Of a stretch of DNA of 9,496 nucleotides, positions 1 through 6,737 are shown piece after piece. How positions within the stretch are numbered: the first letter of the stretch is position 1; each line of letters starts with the position of its first letter. This stretch comes from an uncultured Lachnospiraceae bacterium (GTDB lineage Bacteria; Bacillota; Clostridia; Lachnospirales; Lachnospiraceae). Below the pieces are notes generated by a model that saw only the letters and a program-made list of their open reading frames with translations, made no database searches and was not told the origin of the DNA. The stretch lies in assembly GCA_945788595.1 (NCBI GenBank), contig CALZMS010000021.1, forward strand, positions 1-9,496. Reading direction: 5' to 3'. The translations under genes and the position numbers were made by a program.

Positions 1-1109
1 CCTGTGCTACAGCTACCTTGCTGCTTCTGGGACGGCGGCTGTCCATGCACACCCGGCGTCTGATTGCGGAAAATTATAATCTGGATACCATGGATGGCCT
101 GATCGGTGTGATTCGAAAGATCGTGGGCGGTACCCTTGTGGTGGAAGCATTGGGCACGATTCCCTATGCCGTTGTGTTTATCCCGGAGTATGGCTTTGGC
201 TCCGGCCTTTTCCGGGCGGTGTTTAATTCGGTTTCCTGCTTCTGTAACGCAGGTATGGATATCCTCGGGGAGGACAGTCTGGCTCCGTATGTGACCAATC
301 CGCTTATCAATATCAATACTATGATTCTGATTATTGTGGGTGGTATCGGATTTTTTGTCTGGTTTGATCTGATCAACACGGTAAAAAATACCTGGAGAAA
401 AAAGAAAGGTGCCAGAAGCTTTTTTCAGAAGCTGACGCTTCATACCAGAATGGCTCTGGTGGTAACGCTTTTTCTGATCGTGGCGGGCACGGTACTGATC
501 GCCTGTTTTGACTGGAACAATCCACAGACACTGGGCAATCTGTCCGTGCCGGATAAGATCATGGCAGCTCTGTTTCAGTCAGTGACCACCAGAACGGCAG
601 GATTTCAGACCATACCCCAGGAGAACTTTACAGATTCTTCGGCTTTTATTTCCCTGCTTTTGATGTTTATCGGAGGTTCGCCCATGGGAACGGCGGGAGG
701 AATGAAGACAACGACGATGGCAGTGATCTTTCTGACTATGATTGCTTATCTCAGAGGTCGGGATGCCACGGAGCTGTACAACCGGAGACTGAGAGCATCG
801 GATGTGCGCTCTGCCATGGTCGTTCTGTCTCTGGGATTCAGCGTTGCTTTTTCTGGCACAGTGCTTTTAAGTGCGGTGACGGATGCCAGTGCCATGGATG
901 TGCTGTATGAGGTGATCTCTGCGGTGGGCACTGTGGGACTGACCAGGGGACTTACACCGTTGCTGAATACAGCGGGCAAAATGATTATTATAGCGGTTAT
1001 GTATTGTGGACGTATTGGCCCGGTGACACTGGCCATGGCAATTACCGTCCGGATGAATGCAGCGCAGAAACAGATCCGTTTCCCGGAAGAAAAGATAATG
1101 ATAGGATAG
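1..1109 (+). CDS. ktrB: TrkH/KtrB-family potassium uptake channel subunit, 5'-truncated by window edge
   Basis: Membrane pore subunit of a Ktr/Trk K+ uptake system, working with the cytoplasmic RCK protein encoded next. The frame is open to the left edge (reading C-A-T-A-T before the first possible start codons), so the true start lies outside. About 369 of the usual ~440-450 residues are present, and the first pore loop is missing. The remaining three P-loops are visible: SCFCNAGMD (near 232-258), SVTTRTAGFQT (near 579-612) and GTVGLTRGLTP (near 927-960). The segment GSPMGTAGGMKTTT (near 679-720) matches the Gly-rich, Thr-rich stretch that follows P-loop 3 in this family. Hydrophobic helices alternate with short basic loops such as NTWRKKKGAR. 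The stop lies 12 nt before ktrA, so the pair is almost certainly cotranscribed. K+ versus Na+ coupling cannot be settled from sequence alone. Confidence 0.95.
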   Translation, partial: CATATLLLLGRRLSMHTRRLIAENYNLDTMDGLIGVIRKIVGGTLVVEALGTIPYAVVFIPEYGFGSGLFRAVFNSVSCFCNAGMDILGEDSLAPYVTNPLININTMILIIVGGIGFFVWFDLINTVKNTWRKKKGARSFFQKLTLHTRMALVVTLFLIVAGTVLIACFDWNNPQTLGNLSVPDKIMAALFQSVTTRTAGFQTIPQENFTDSSAFISLLLMFIGGSPMGTAGGMKTTTMAVIFLTMIAYLRGRDATELYNRRLRASDVRSAMVVLSLGFSVAFSGTVLLSAVTDASAMDVLYEVISAVGTVGLTRGLTPLLNTAGKMIIIAVMYCGRIGPVTLAMAITVRMNAAQKQIRFPEEKIMIG

Positions 1110-1121
1110 AGGGTAAATCGT

Positions 1122-1778
1122 ATGAGCAAACAGTATGCAGTGATCGGCCTGGGCCGATTTGGAACAGCCGTTGCTCTGGGACTGGCAGAGTCCGGTAATG
1201 AAGTGACGGCAGTAGACAGCAATGAAGAAAGAGTGCAGGCGGTGGCAGATGTGGTCACCTATTCTGCGGTGGCGGATGTGACGAAAAAAGGGGTATGTGA
1301 GTCCCTTGGCATCGGAAATGTAGACGTGGCCGTGATCGGTATGTCCAGTCATATGGAGGACAGTATTCTGGCTACGATTATGGCGAAGGAAGCGGGGGCC
1401 GGGTATATTGTGGCCAAGGCGGTGAGTGATATTCATGCCACGATCCTGAAAAAAGTAGGCGCGGATCAGATCGTATTTCCGGAAAGAGAGAGCGGAATGC
1501 TGCTGGCAAAAAGTATCAGTTCCGGCTATTTTACCAAGTTTTTCACGTTGTCGGACAACTTCAGTATTGTAGAGATCAAACCGCCCGCATCCTGGATCGG
1601 ACATTCTCTGGCGGAAGTAAATCCGAGGAAAAATTATGGGGTCAATGTGATCGGTCTGATTGAAAATGGTAAGACCCGCATCCATCTGGATCCTGAAGAA
1701 CCCATGCAGGCAGGATGGATCCTGGTGGTGGTAGGAGACAACAAAGAACTGACGAAACTTGGAGAAAACAGGGGATAA
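1122..1778 (+). CDS. ktrA: KtrA/TrkA-family RCK regulatory subunit of potassium uptake
   Basis: Cytoplasmic gating ring subunit that binds nucleotide and opens the KtrB pore. The 218-residue length is typical of KtrA (one RCK_N plus one RCK_C), about half of proteobacterial TrkA. The N-terminal Rossmann motif is G9-L-G11-R-F-G14, followed by the acidic D32 at the end of strand 2 (TAVDSNEERV), which in the family contacts the adenosine ribose. Residues ~1-120 form RCK_N. Residues ~140-216 (IVEIKPPASWIGHSL to ILVVVGDNKEL) form RCK_C, the c-di-AMP-binding module in characterised Firmicute KtrA proteins; c-di-AMP control here is inference from family. A GAGGG motif at 1109-1113 supports the ATG. 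It lies directly after ktrB and 2 nt before the methyltransferase gene. Confidence 0.96.
   Translation: MSKQYAVIGLGRFGTAVALGLAESGNEVTAVDSNEERVQAVADVVTYSAVADVTKKGVCESLGIGNVDVAVIGMSSHMEDSILATIMAKEAGAGYIVAKAVSDIHATILKKVGADQIVFPERESGMLLAKSISSGYFTKFFTLSDNFSIVEIKPPASWIGHSLAEVNPRKNYGVNVIGLIENGKTRIHLDPEEPMQAGWILVVVGDNKELTKLGENRG
1770..1774 (+). promoter_or_regulatory. Ribosome binding site deciding the methyltransferase start
   Basis: AGGGG lies 6 nt before the ATG at 1781 and within the last codons of ktrA. It supports 1781 rather than the upstream in-frame ATG at 1715. Confidence 0.6.
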
Positions 1779-1780
1779 CG

Positions 1781-2566
1781 ATGATTACGAGCAGCAGCAA
1801 TCCACAGCTGAAATATGTGCAGCAGCTGGCAAAGAAAGCCCGGCTTCGCCGGGAGGACGGTGTCTTTCTGGTAGAAGGCCCCCGTATGTTTTATGAGGCA
1901 GATAAGGCTCAGGTACAGAAGGCGTATCTGTCAGAACATTTTTATGAAAATATGGAGGATCGTTCCGCACTGGAAGGAATATCCTGGGATGTGGTGGAAA
2001 ACAGCGTTTTTGACAAAATCAGCAGCACCATGACACCTCAGGGGGTATTGTGTGTGATGAAACAGCCCCGGTACAGCCTGGAGAATCTTCTGAAAAAGGA
2101 GGATCCCCTTCTGGTATTTCTGGAAAATCTGCAGGACCCCGGAAATATGGGCACGATTTTTAGGACAGCGGAGGGAGCCGGAGCGGATGGTATTATTATG
2201 ACTGCAAACTGCGTGGATATTTTTAATCCGAAGACGATCCGTTCTACCATGGGCTCTATTTACAGGATGCCCTTTGTCTGCCTTAAGGAAGAGGAGACGC
2301 AGTCGGTGCTTAGGCTTCTGAGGGAGAGAGGCATTGCCACCTGTGCAGCGCATCTTAAGGGAGAACATACTTACGATAGAGAAGATTACACGAAAGGCAC
2401 GGCTTTTCTTATTGGAAATGAGGGCAACGGACTGACGGAGGCGACTGCCGAAGCTTCATCCCTGAAGGTGAAAATTCCCATGGAAGGCAAGTGGGAATCT
2501 CTGAATGCCTCCGTGGCAGCATCGATCCTTTTGTACGAGGCATATCGCCAGAGACGCAATGGATAA
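1781..2566 (+). CDS. TrmH/SpoU-family RNA 2'-O-ribose methyltransferase
   Basis: SPOUT-class methyltransferase that would transfer a methyl group from S-adenosylmethionine to a ribose 2'-OH in rRNA or tRNA. It is 261 residues long. The N-terminal ~95 residues (ITSSSNPQLKYVQQL, then FLVEGPRMFYEA) match the substrate-binding domain of the RlmB/TsnR-like branch. The three SPOUT motifs are visible: motif 1 at 115-130 (ENLQDPGNMGTIFRTA, with N116 and R128), motif 2 at 209-218 (FLIGNEGNGL, with E214), and motif 3 at 232-250 (KIPMEGKWESLNASVA, with the invariant S240/N242). These residues support an active, knotted AdoMet-binding enzyme. The ATG at 1781 is chosen over an in-frame ATG at 1715, because the latter would overlap ktrA by 64 nt and adds residues unlike the family. 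The exact target nucleotide cannot be told from sequence. The 2-nt gap to ktrA suggests translational coupling. Confidence 0.93.
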   Translation: MITSSSNPQLKYVQQLAKKARLRREDGVFLVEGPRMFYEADKAQVQKAYLSEHFYENMEDRSALEGISWDVVENSVFDKISSTMTPQGVLCVMKQPRYSLENLLKKEDPLLVFLENLQDPGNMGTIFRTAEGAGADGIIMTANCVDIFNPKTIRSTMGSIYRMPFVCLKEEETQSVLRLLRERGIATCAAHLKGEHTYDREDYTKGTAFLIGNEGNGLTEATAEASSLKVKIPMEGKWESLNASVAASILLYEAYRQRRNG

Positions 2567-2637
2567 TATTAAGGTAATCTTAATAAATCTTTGATTTTTT
2601 TTTGTTGAAAATACAGTAGTGATGTGTAAAGTATAAA
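2565..2637 (+). promoter_or_regulatory. Putative promoter and phased AT-rich repeats upstream of the exporter operon
   Basis: The 189-bp gap before the exporter begins with three hexamers on one helical face: AATATT at 2565-2570, AATCTT at 2576-2581 and AATCTT at 2586-2591 (spacings 11 and 10). An overlapping inverted repeat ATTAAG-N5-CTTAAT lies at 2568-2584. OmpR/PhoB-family response regulators typically bind such ~10-11 bp repeats; which protein binds here is unknown. A run of nine Ts (2595-2603) leads into a possible -35 TTGAAA (2605-2610). Poor -10 candidates are TAAAGT (2627-2632, spacer 16) and TATAAA (2632-2637, spacer 21), inside a tandem TAAAGTA repeat (2627-2640). The weak core promoter would fit activator dependence. 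A weak AT hairpin (2585-2597) before the T run might also end the upstream operon. Confidence 0.4.
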
Positions 2638-2667
2638 GTAGATACCGGCACATCGAAAAAATGAATG

Positions 2668-2712
2668 GCCATATCACGCAGGCAAGTGATATGGCTGGTT
2701 ATTTATTCTTTG
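2668..2712 (+). terminator. Hairpin in the exporter leader, terminator-like or attenuator-like
   Basis: A perfect 10-bp inverted repeat, GCCATATCAC (2668-2677) and GTGATATGGC (2686-2695), encloses an 8-nt loop. It is followed by an interrupted T-rich tail (2696-2712). Two extra G-T pairs can extend the stem. It could terminate the ktr/methyltransferase transcript, act as a leaky attenuator in the exporter leader, or be an operator dyad. The broken T tract makes strong termination doubtful. Confidence 0.5.
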
Positions 2713-2743
2713 ATGTACCAGATACGTGAATCAATTTGCGAGC

Positions 2744-2750
2744 GGGAGGA
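2744..2750 (+). promoter_or_regulatory. Ribosome binding site deciding the first adaptor's start
   Basis: GGGAGGA sits 5 nt before the ATG at 2756. It rules out the in-frame GTG at 2726, whose product would place ten hydrophilic residues before the lipoprotein signal peptide. Confidence 0.8.
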
Positions 2751-2755
2751 TAGAT

Positions 2756-4195
2756 ATGAAGAAATGGGTTTCTACAGTAGCTGTCTGCATGACAGCAGCC
2801 ATGCTGATGGGCTGCGGCAGTGGCGGCAATGACACCAAAGTGGCAGTGGATTCGGTGGGAAATATCACCGGACTTGGCAGTCTGGGAGTATCGGACAAGT
2901 TCAGCGGTATGGTTGTGTCGGAGGACGAGATCAAAATCGAAAAAAACAGCGGACTTTCCGTCAAAGAGGTCAAAGTCAACGAAGGAGATGTGGTTAAGGA
3001 AGGCCAGGTTTTGTTTGTGTATGATACAGGCTCACTGGAACTGACGTTGGAAAAACAGAAACTGGAGCTGGAACAGCTGCAGACAACCATTGAAAGCAAG
3101 ACAAAAGAAATTGCACAGCTGAAAAAAGATGCAAAAGGTACAAAAGGCAGCACAAAGCTTGAATACAGTATTCAGATCCAGACAAATGAAGCAGATATCA
3201 AGGAAGCTGAATACAATGCCAAGTTAAAAGAAAAAGAGATTGAAGAGACAAAGAACTCTCTTGAGAATGTCAGCGTGACAAGTCCCATTGATGCTACCGT
3301 AAAAAGTATTGCGTCTGACGGACAAAGCGGTGACGGCAGCATTGCAGATGATGGATCTGAAAGTGGTGACGGCAGTAATTCGGATGCATTCATCGTACTG
3401 ACGAAGTCTGATTCCTTTGAGATTAAGGGAACCATCAATGAGCTTAGCGCCCGCTCTTTATCAGAAGGCATGCCGCTGTTGATCCGTTCTCGTGTAGACA
3501 GTACACAAACATGGACTGGAACTCTGGAAAGAATCGACTGGGAAAAAACAGAAACATCCGATAATAATGCGTATATGTCTGGAAGTTCCTCTGACACCAT
3601 GACCACCTCTTCCAAATATCCGTTTTATGTTTCTCTGGATTCTCAGGAGGGGCTGGTTCTTGGTCAGCATGTGTATATTGAGACAAATGTGGAGGATGGG
3701 GCCACGGAGGATGCGGCACAGTTTTCCCTTCCTTCTTATTACATCGTGGATGTGGATACCGGCTCTCCCTATGTGTGGGCAGAAGGCAGCAACGGCAAGC
3801 TGGAAAAGAGAAATGTTGAATTAGGTGAATATGATCAGGATATGGATCAGTATCCTATCATTTCCGGCCTGGTATTGACAGATTACATTGCCTTCCCGTC
3901 TGAGGATTGTAAGGCTGGCGCGGCAGCTGAGCACTATGATCAGTATTCCGATGATGGAGACGCGGCTACAGGAATCATGGATGGCGGCGTGGATTCTTAT
4001 GACGAAGGCACCATGGGTGGTGAAGAGTATTACGATGAAGGGTCTGTGGATTCCTACGATGAGGGAGCCATGGACGATGGTATGGATTCTTACGGTGAAG
4101 GAACCACGGACGATAGCATGGAGTCTTACGATGACGGTTTCGTAGAGGATGGAGAAGGCAGCGTTGAGGATCTTACCGGTGAAGATGCGGAATAA
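2756..4195 (+). CDS. HlyD/MacA-type adaptor lipoprotein of the ABC exporter, with acidic repeat tail
   Basis: Extracytoplasmic adaptor (membrane fusion protein) predicted to sit on the permease encoded downstream. It is 479 residues long. Residues 1-20 form a lipoprotein signal peptide with lipobox L17-M-G-C20, so the mature protein should be lipid-anchored on the outer face. The first half of a lipoyl-like domain is at ~45-92 (VKEVKVNEGDVVKEGQVLF), a coiled-coil hairpin at ~93-170, and the second lipoyl half from V174 (VTSPIDATVKS), with an unusual Gly/Asp/Ser loop at ~187-212. The beta-barrel (FEIKGTINELSARSL) and membrane-proximal region (GKLEKRNVELGEY, YIAFPSED) follow. From about residue 392 the family fold ends and an ~88-residue acidic Tyr/Asp/Gly/Met-rich tail begins. 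It is clearly paralogous to the second adaptor. The substrate is unknown; in the Bacillus YknWXYZ and enteric MacAB systems the cargo is peptides or drugs. Confidence 0.9.
   Translation: MKKWVSTVAVCMTAAMLMGCGSGGNDTKVAVDSVGNITGLGSLGVSDKFSGMVVSEDEIKIEKNSGLSVKEVKVNEGDVVKEGQVLFVYDTGSLELTLEKQKLELEQLQTTIESKTKEIAQLKKDAKGTKGSTKLEYSIQIQTNEADIKEAEYNAKLKEKEIEETKNSLENVSVTSPIDATVKSIASDGQSGDGSIADDGSESGDGSNSDAFIVLTKSDSFEIKGTINELSARSLSEGMPLLIRSRVDSTQTWTGTLERIDWEKTETSDNNAYMSGSSSDTMTTSSKYPFYVSLDSQEGLVLGQHVYIETNVEDGATEDAAQFSLPSYYIVDVDTGSPYVWAEGSNGKLEKRNVELGEYDQDMDQYPIISGLVLTDYIAFPSEDCKAGAAAEHYDQYSDDGDAATGIMDGGVDSYDEGTMGGEEYYDEGSVDSYDEGAMDDGMDSYGEGTTDDSMESYDDGFVEDGEGSVEDLTGEDAE
3989..4153 (+). repeat. Degenerate ~12-codon repeats encoding an acidic Tyr-rich tail
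   Basis: In-frame repeats with core (V/M)(D/E)SY(D/G)(E/D)G start at residues 412, 431, 443 and 455 of the first adaptor, with a diverged EEYYDEG copy near 422. The last three have a period of 12 residues (36 bp). Third codon positions vary between copies while D/E, S, Y and G are kept, suggesting that the protein composition is under selection. The function is unknown. Confidence 0.8.
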
Positions 4196-4213
4196 TGGCG
4201 GGAGGATGTCCAG

Positions 4214-4885
4214 ATGATTCTTGAAATGACAGATGTATGCAAAGATTACTTCCGCGGTAAGATTCCGGTTCCGGTATTGAAAGAGATCAATCTTAAGGTG
4301 GAAGAGGGCGAGTATATCGCTATTATGGGTCCCTCCGGTTCTGGCAAGACAACGCTGATGAATCTGGTAGGGTGCCTGGATGTGCCGACGTCCGGCACAT
4401 TGAAACTTAATGATGTGGACGTTTCCACACAGACGGAAGATCAGCTGGCAAAACTGCGAAACAGCTTTATCGGATTTGTTTTTCAGCAGTTTCACCTGCT
4501 TCCGGAGATGGATGCCAGAGACAATGTGGCATTGCCGCTTTTGTATGCGGGTGTAGGTCTTAAGGAACGTCGTGAGAAAGCTGAAGAAGCCTTGAAAATG
4601 GTGGGTCTGGAAGAAAGAATCCATTTTAAACCTAATCAGTTGTCCGGTGGTCAGTGTCAGAGAGTGGCAATTGCCAGAGCAGTGGTAGGAAAGCCCAAGC
4701 TTCTTCTGGCAGATGAACCTACAGGTGCGCTGGATACGGCATCCGGAGAACAGGTTATGGAGATTTTTTCCGAATTGAACAGACAGGGAATTACCATAGT
4801 CATGATCACGCATGAGCCGTCCATTGCTGCCTGTGCGAACAAGATCTATCACATTCGCGATGGTGTGCTGACGGCAGACAGATAG
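4214..4885 (+). CDS. ABC exporter ATP-binding subunit (MacB/LolD/YknY type)
   Basis: Cytoplasmic ATPase powering the exporter. Its 223 residues are the normal length for a stand-alone MacB/LolD-type nucleotide-binding domain. All motifs are intact: Walker A G39-PSGSGK-T46, Q-loop Q91 (GFVFQQFHLLPEM), signature L143-SGG-Q147 followed by CQRVAIARA, Walker B LLLADE with catalytic E168, D-loop GALD (to D174), and H-loop H200 (ITHEP). The Cys after the signature replaces the more usual Gln (LSGGQQQRV), a mild variation. GGAGGA at 4201-4206 lies 7 nt before the ATG. The gene is 18 nt after the first adaptor and 14 nt before the second, so the ATPase sits between two adaptors in one operon. Confidence 0.96.
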   Translation: MILEMTDVCKDYFRGKIPVPVLKEINLKVEEGEYIAIMGPSGSGKTTLMNLVGCLDVPTSGTLKLNDVDVSTQTEDQLAKLRNSFIGFVFQQFHLLPEMDARDNVALPLLYAGVGLKERREKAEEALKMVGLEERIHFKPNQLSGGQCQRVAIARAVVGKPKLLLADEPTGALDTASGEQVMEIFSELNRQGITIVMITHEPSIAACANKIYHIRDGVLTADR

Positions 4886-4894
4886 GAGTGGAAG
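4884..4894 (+). promoter_or_regulatory. Ribosome binding site deciding the second adaptor's start
   Basis: A double purine-rich element (GGAG at 4885-4888, GGAAG at 4890-4894) overlaps the ATPase stop codon and precedes the ATG at 4900 by 5 nt. The in-frame GTG at 4888 has no such site upstream. Confidence 0.65.
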
Positions 4895-4899
4895 TTTAC

Positions 4900-6726
4900 A
4901 TGAAAAATAAGAAAGCAAAGATTGCGATCCGTATCCTGGCTGTCGTTCTGGCAGCGGGTGTTGTGACCGGCGCAGTGTTCGGTGTCCGGGCGGCGCAGGG
5001 AGGCAACAATGCGGTAGGCGTCTATCAGTTGTCAAATATGACTTATACCAGTGAAGATATGGGCGGCGGATCAGAAATGAGCGGAACAGTCAGTGCCGAT
5101 CAGGTGCAGACTGTGTATATTTCGGATACGCAGACGGTTACCAAAGTTTTTGTGTCAGAAGGGCAGCAGGTAAAGGCTGGAGATCCACTGATCTCCTACG
5201 ATACGACATTGACTGATATCGAGGTGACCAGAAAGGATCTAGAAATTCAGAAACAAAAGATTGAGCTGGAGAATCTGCAGAAGCAGGTAAAGACAGGAAG
5301 AAGGCTCAGTGCTGTGCCTGAAGAGGAGGCCGGTAAAGGAGAAAGTGATGTGCAGCAGACATCCAGCGTGGCGGAAGCTTCCGAGTCTTCGGGGACATCA
5401 GAATCTTCGATAACGTCAGGATCTTCAATCCCTTCAGAACCGTCGGAACCCTCAGAACCATCAAAACCCTCAGAGCCGTCGGAACCCTCAGAACCCTCAG
5501 AACCGTCGGAACCCTCAGAACCGTCGGAACCCTCAGAGCCGTCGGAACCCTCAGAACCATCGGAGCCTTCAGAACCATCGACACCCTCAGAACCGTCGGT
5601 ACCTTCAGGATCGTCAGAAACACCGGTGCAGCCGGAGAACAACGGCAGTATGGTAACGAATGGTGTTGTAAATACTTACTATGTGGTGCAGGGGGAGGGC
5701 ACAGAGAAATCTCCGAAGTTTGTCATTCTGGCTGATGATTTTGAAATCAGTGATACTTTGCTGGATGCCCTGGATCTGAAAGCCAGCAAAAATTATCTGA
5801 TTTTTGTGAGCACAGAAGAGAATAAGGTTTCCGGTGAGATTTTGACGAAATATGGCCTTGTATGTACCAAGAAGAGCAATGGAAGCTATAGCTTTTCTTT
5901 CTTTGATGCTTCTGAATTTACCTATAAACCTTCAACGGAAGACCCTGGAACGGTCGATCCTGGTATAGGAGGCGGCGGAGGCACGTACGATGACTCCAAG
6001 CTGACCGCGTCTGAAATTGCGGAGATGAAAAAGCAGATTAAAGAAACCGATCTGAGTATTCGTGTGGCCGAAAATGAGCTGGCACAGATGAAACGTGAAC
6101 TGGACAATGGTCAGGTGCTGGCTACGGTAGATGGACGTGTGTCTGCCGTGCAGGATGCAGACCAGTCCCGGGCAGATGGAACTCCCATGATCAAAGTAAC
6201 AGGTACCGGAGGATATGAAGTCCAGTGTACGGTGGATGAACTGAGTCGGGATACGCTGCAGATCGGAGAAGAAGTTCAGGTGATGTCTTATGAAAGCGGT
6301 ATGACATACACCGGTACAGTAAACAAGATAGGTGATATGCCTACGTCAGATCAGGGATATTATTACGGACAGTCTTCCAATACTTCTTATTATCCGTTCA
6401 CCGTGGTGGTGTCTGAGGATGCGGATCTGTCGGATAATGAGTGGGTATCTGTAAAACGAAACAGCAGCAATGTCTCCGGGGGATCCGGCTTCTATCTGGA
6501 AAATATGTTTATTCTGACGGAAGGCAGCAAGAGTTATGTTTATGTGCGCGGAGAAGGTGACAAGCTGGAAAAACGCCAGGTAAAGACGGGAACCATCTCT
6601 TATGGTTCTACGGAGATCCTTTCCGGATTGGACAGAGACACTGACTGGATTGCTTTCCCGTATGGTAAGACCGTCAAAGACGGGGCTTCCACGAGAGAAG
6701 CTACCATGGATGAACTGTACAGCTAA
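4900..6726 (+). CDS. HlyD/MacA-type adaptor with (Pro-Ser-Glu) stalk and extra domain inserted in the hairpin
   Basis: Second adaptor of the exporter, 608 residues versus ~350-480 for most MacA/YknX-like proteins. Residues 8-29 are a transmembrane helix or uncleaved signal. The lipoyl first half is at ~58-101 (VTKVFVSEGQQVKAGDPL) and the first coiled-coil helix at ~102-145. Then comes an insertion: a Ser/Glu-rich stretch (~150-177), 20 Pro-Ser-X triplets (178-237), an unrecognised ~100-residue domain (~248-349) and a Gly-rich linker (~355-362). The second coiled-coil helix (~366-405) and lipoyl second half (GQVLATVDGRVSAV, from ~403) resume the fold, followed by the beta-barrel (YEVQCTVDELSRDTL) and membrane-proximal part (GDKLEKRQVKTG, DWIAFPYG). 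The C-terminal half aligns by eye with the first adaptor, indicating duplication. The insertion sits where MacA docks on TolC, so a wall-crossing or cargo-contacting role is inferred. The inserted domain matches nothing I recognise. Confidence 0.9.
   Translation: MKNKKAKIAIRILAVVLAAGVVTGAVFGVRAAQGGNNAVGVYQLSNMTYTSEDMGGGSEMSGTVSADQVQTVYISDTQTVTKVFVSEGQQVKAGDPLISYDTTLTDIEVTRKDLEIQKQKIELENLQKQVKTGRRLSAVPEEEAGKGESDVQQTSSVAEASESSGTSESSITSGSSIPSEPSEPSEPSKPSEPSEPSEPSEPSEPSEPSEPSEPSEPSEPSEPSEPSTPSEPSVPSGSSETPVQPENNGSMVTNGVVNTYYVVQGEGTEKSPKFVILADDFEISDTLLDALDLKASKNYLIFVSTEENKVSGEILTKYGLVCTKKSNGSYSFSFFDASEFTYKPSTEDPGTVDPGIGGGGGTYDDSKLTASEIAEMKKQIKETDLSIRVAENELAQMKRELDNGQVLATVDGRVSAVQDADQSRADGTPMIKVTGTGGYEVQCTVDELSRDTLQIGEEVQVMSYESGMTYTGTVNKIGDMPTSDQGYYYGQSSNTSYYPFTVVVSEDADLSDNEWVSVKRNSSNVSGGSGFYLENMFILTEGSKSYVYVRGEGDKLEKRQVKTGTISYGSTEILSGLDRDTDWIAFPYGKTVKDGASTREATMDELYS
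5431..5610 (+). repeat. 20 tandem 9-bp units encoding Pro-Ser-X (16 of 20 are Pro-Ser-Glu)
   Basis: Twenty consecutive 9-nt units encode PSE except unit 4 (PSK), 17 (PST), 19 (PSV) and 20 (PSG). Units alternate between a TCA-serine and a TCG-serine form, perfectly from unit 8 to unit 20, so the real duplicating unit is about 18 bp (CCNTCGGAA plus CCNTCAGAA). This is an in-frame minisatellite: copy-number change would alter stalk length without breaking the gene. Confidence 0.97.
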
Positions 6727-6737
6727 GGAGGTAGGGC

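Noticed and set aside
867..1685. 272-codon minus-strand open frame opposite ktrB and ktrA
   Set aside because: Antisense to two clear family members; the His/Arg/Cys-rich composition is typical of a shadow frame.
4652..4680. Cys in the ABC signature region (LSGGQCQRV) as a possible loss of function
   Set aside because: The LSGGQ core and all other nucleotide-binding motifs are intact, and the residue after it tolerates substitution, so this is minor variation.
3821..5035. 404-codon minus-strand open frame across three genes
   Set aside because: It lies antisense to well-supported genes with intact motifs and good ribosome binding sites. Its translation is Cys/His/Arg-rich with no recognisable domain.
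5247..5642. Long open frames on the minus strand rich in Gly-Ser-Glu-Gly-Ser-Asp or Leu-Arg-Val repeats
   Set aside because: They are antisense shadows of the Pro-Ser-Glu minisatellite, which stays open in several frames because it is made of a 9-bp unit. No ribosome binding site or independent coding signal is seen.
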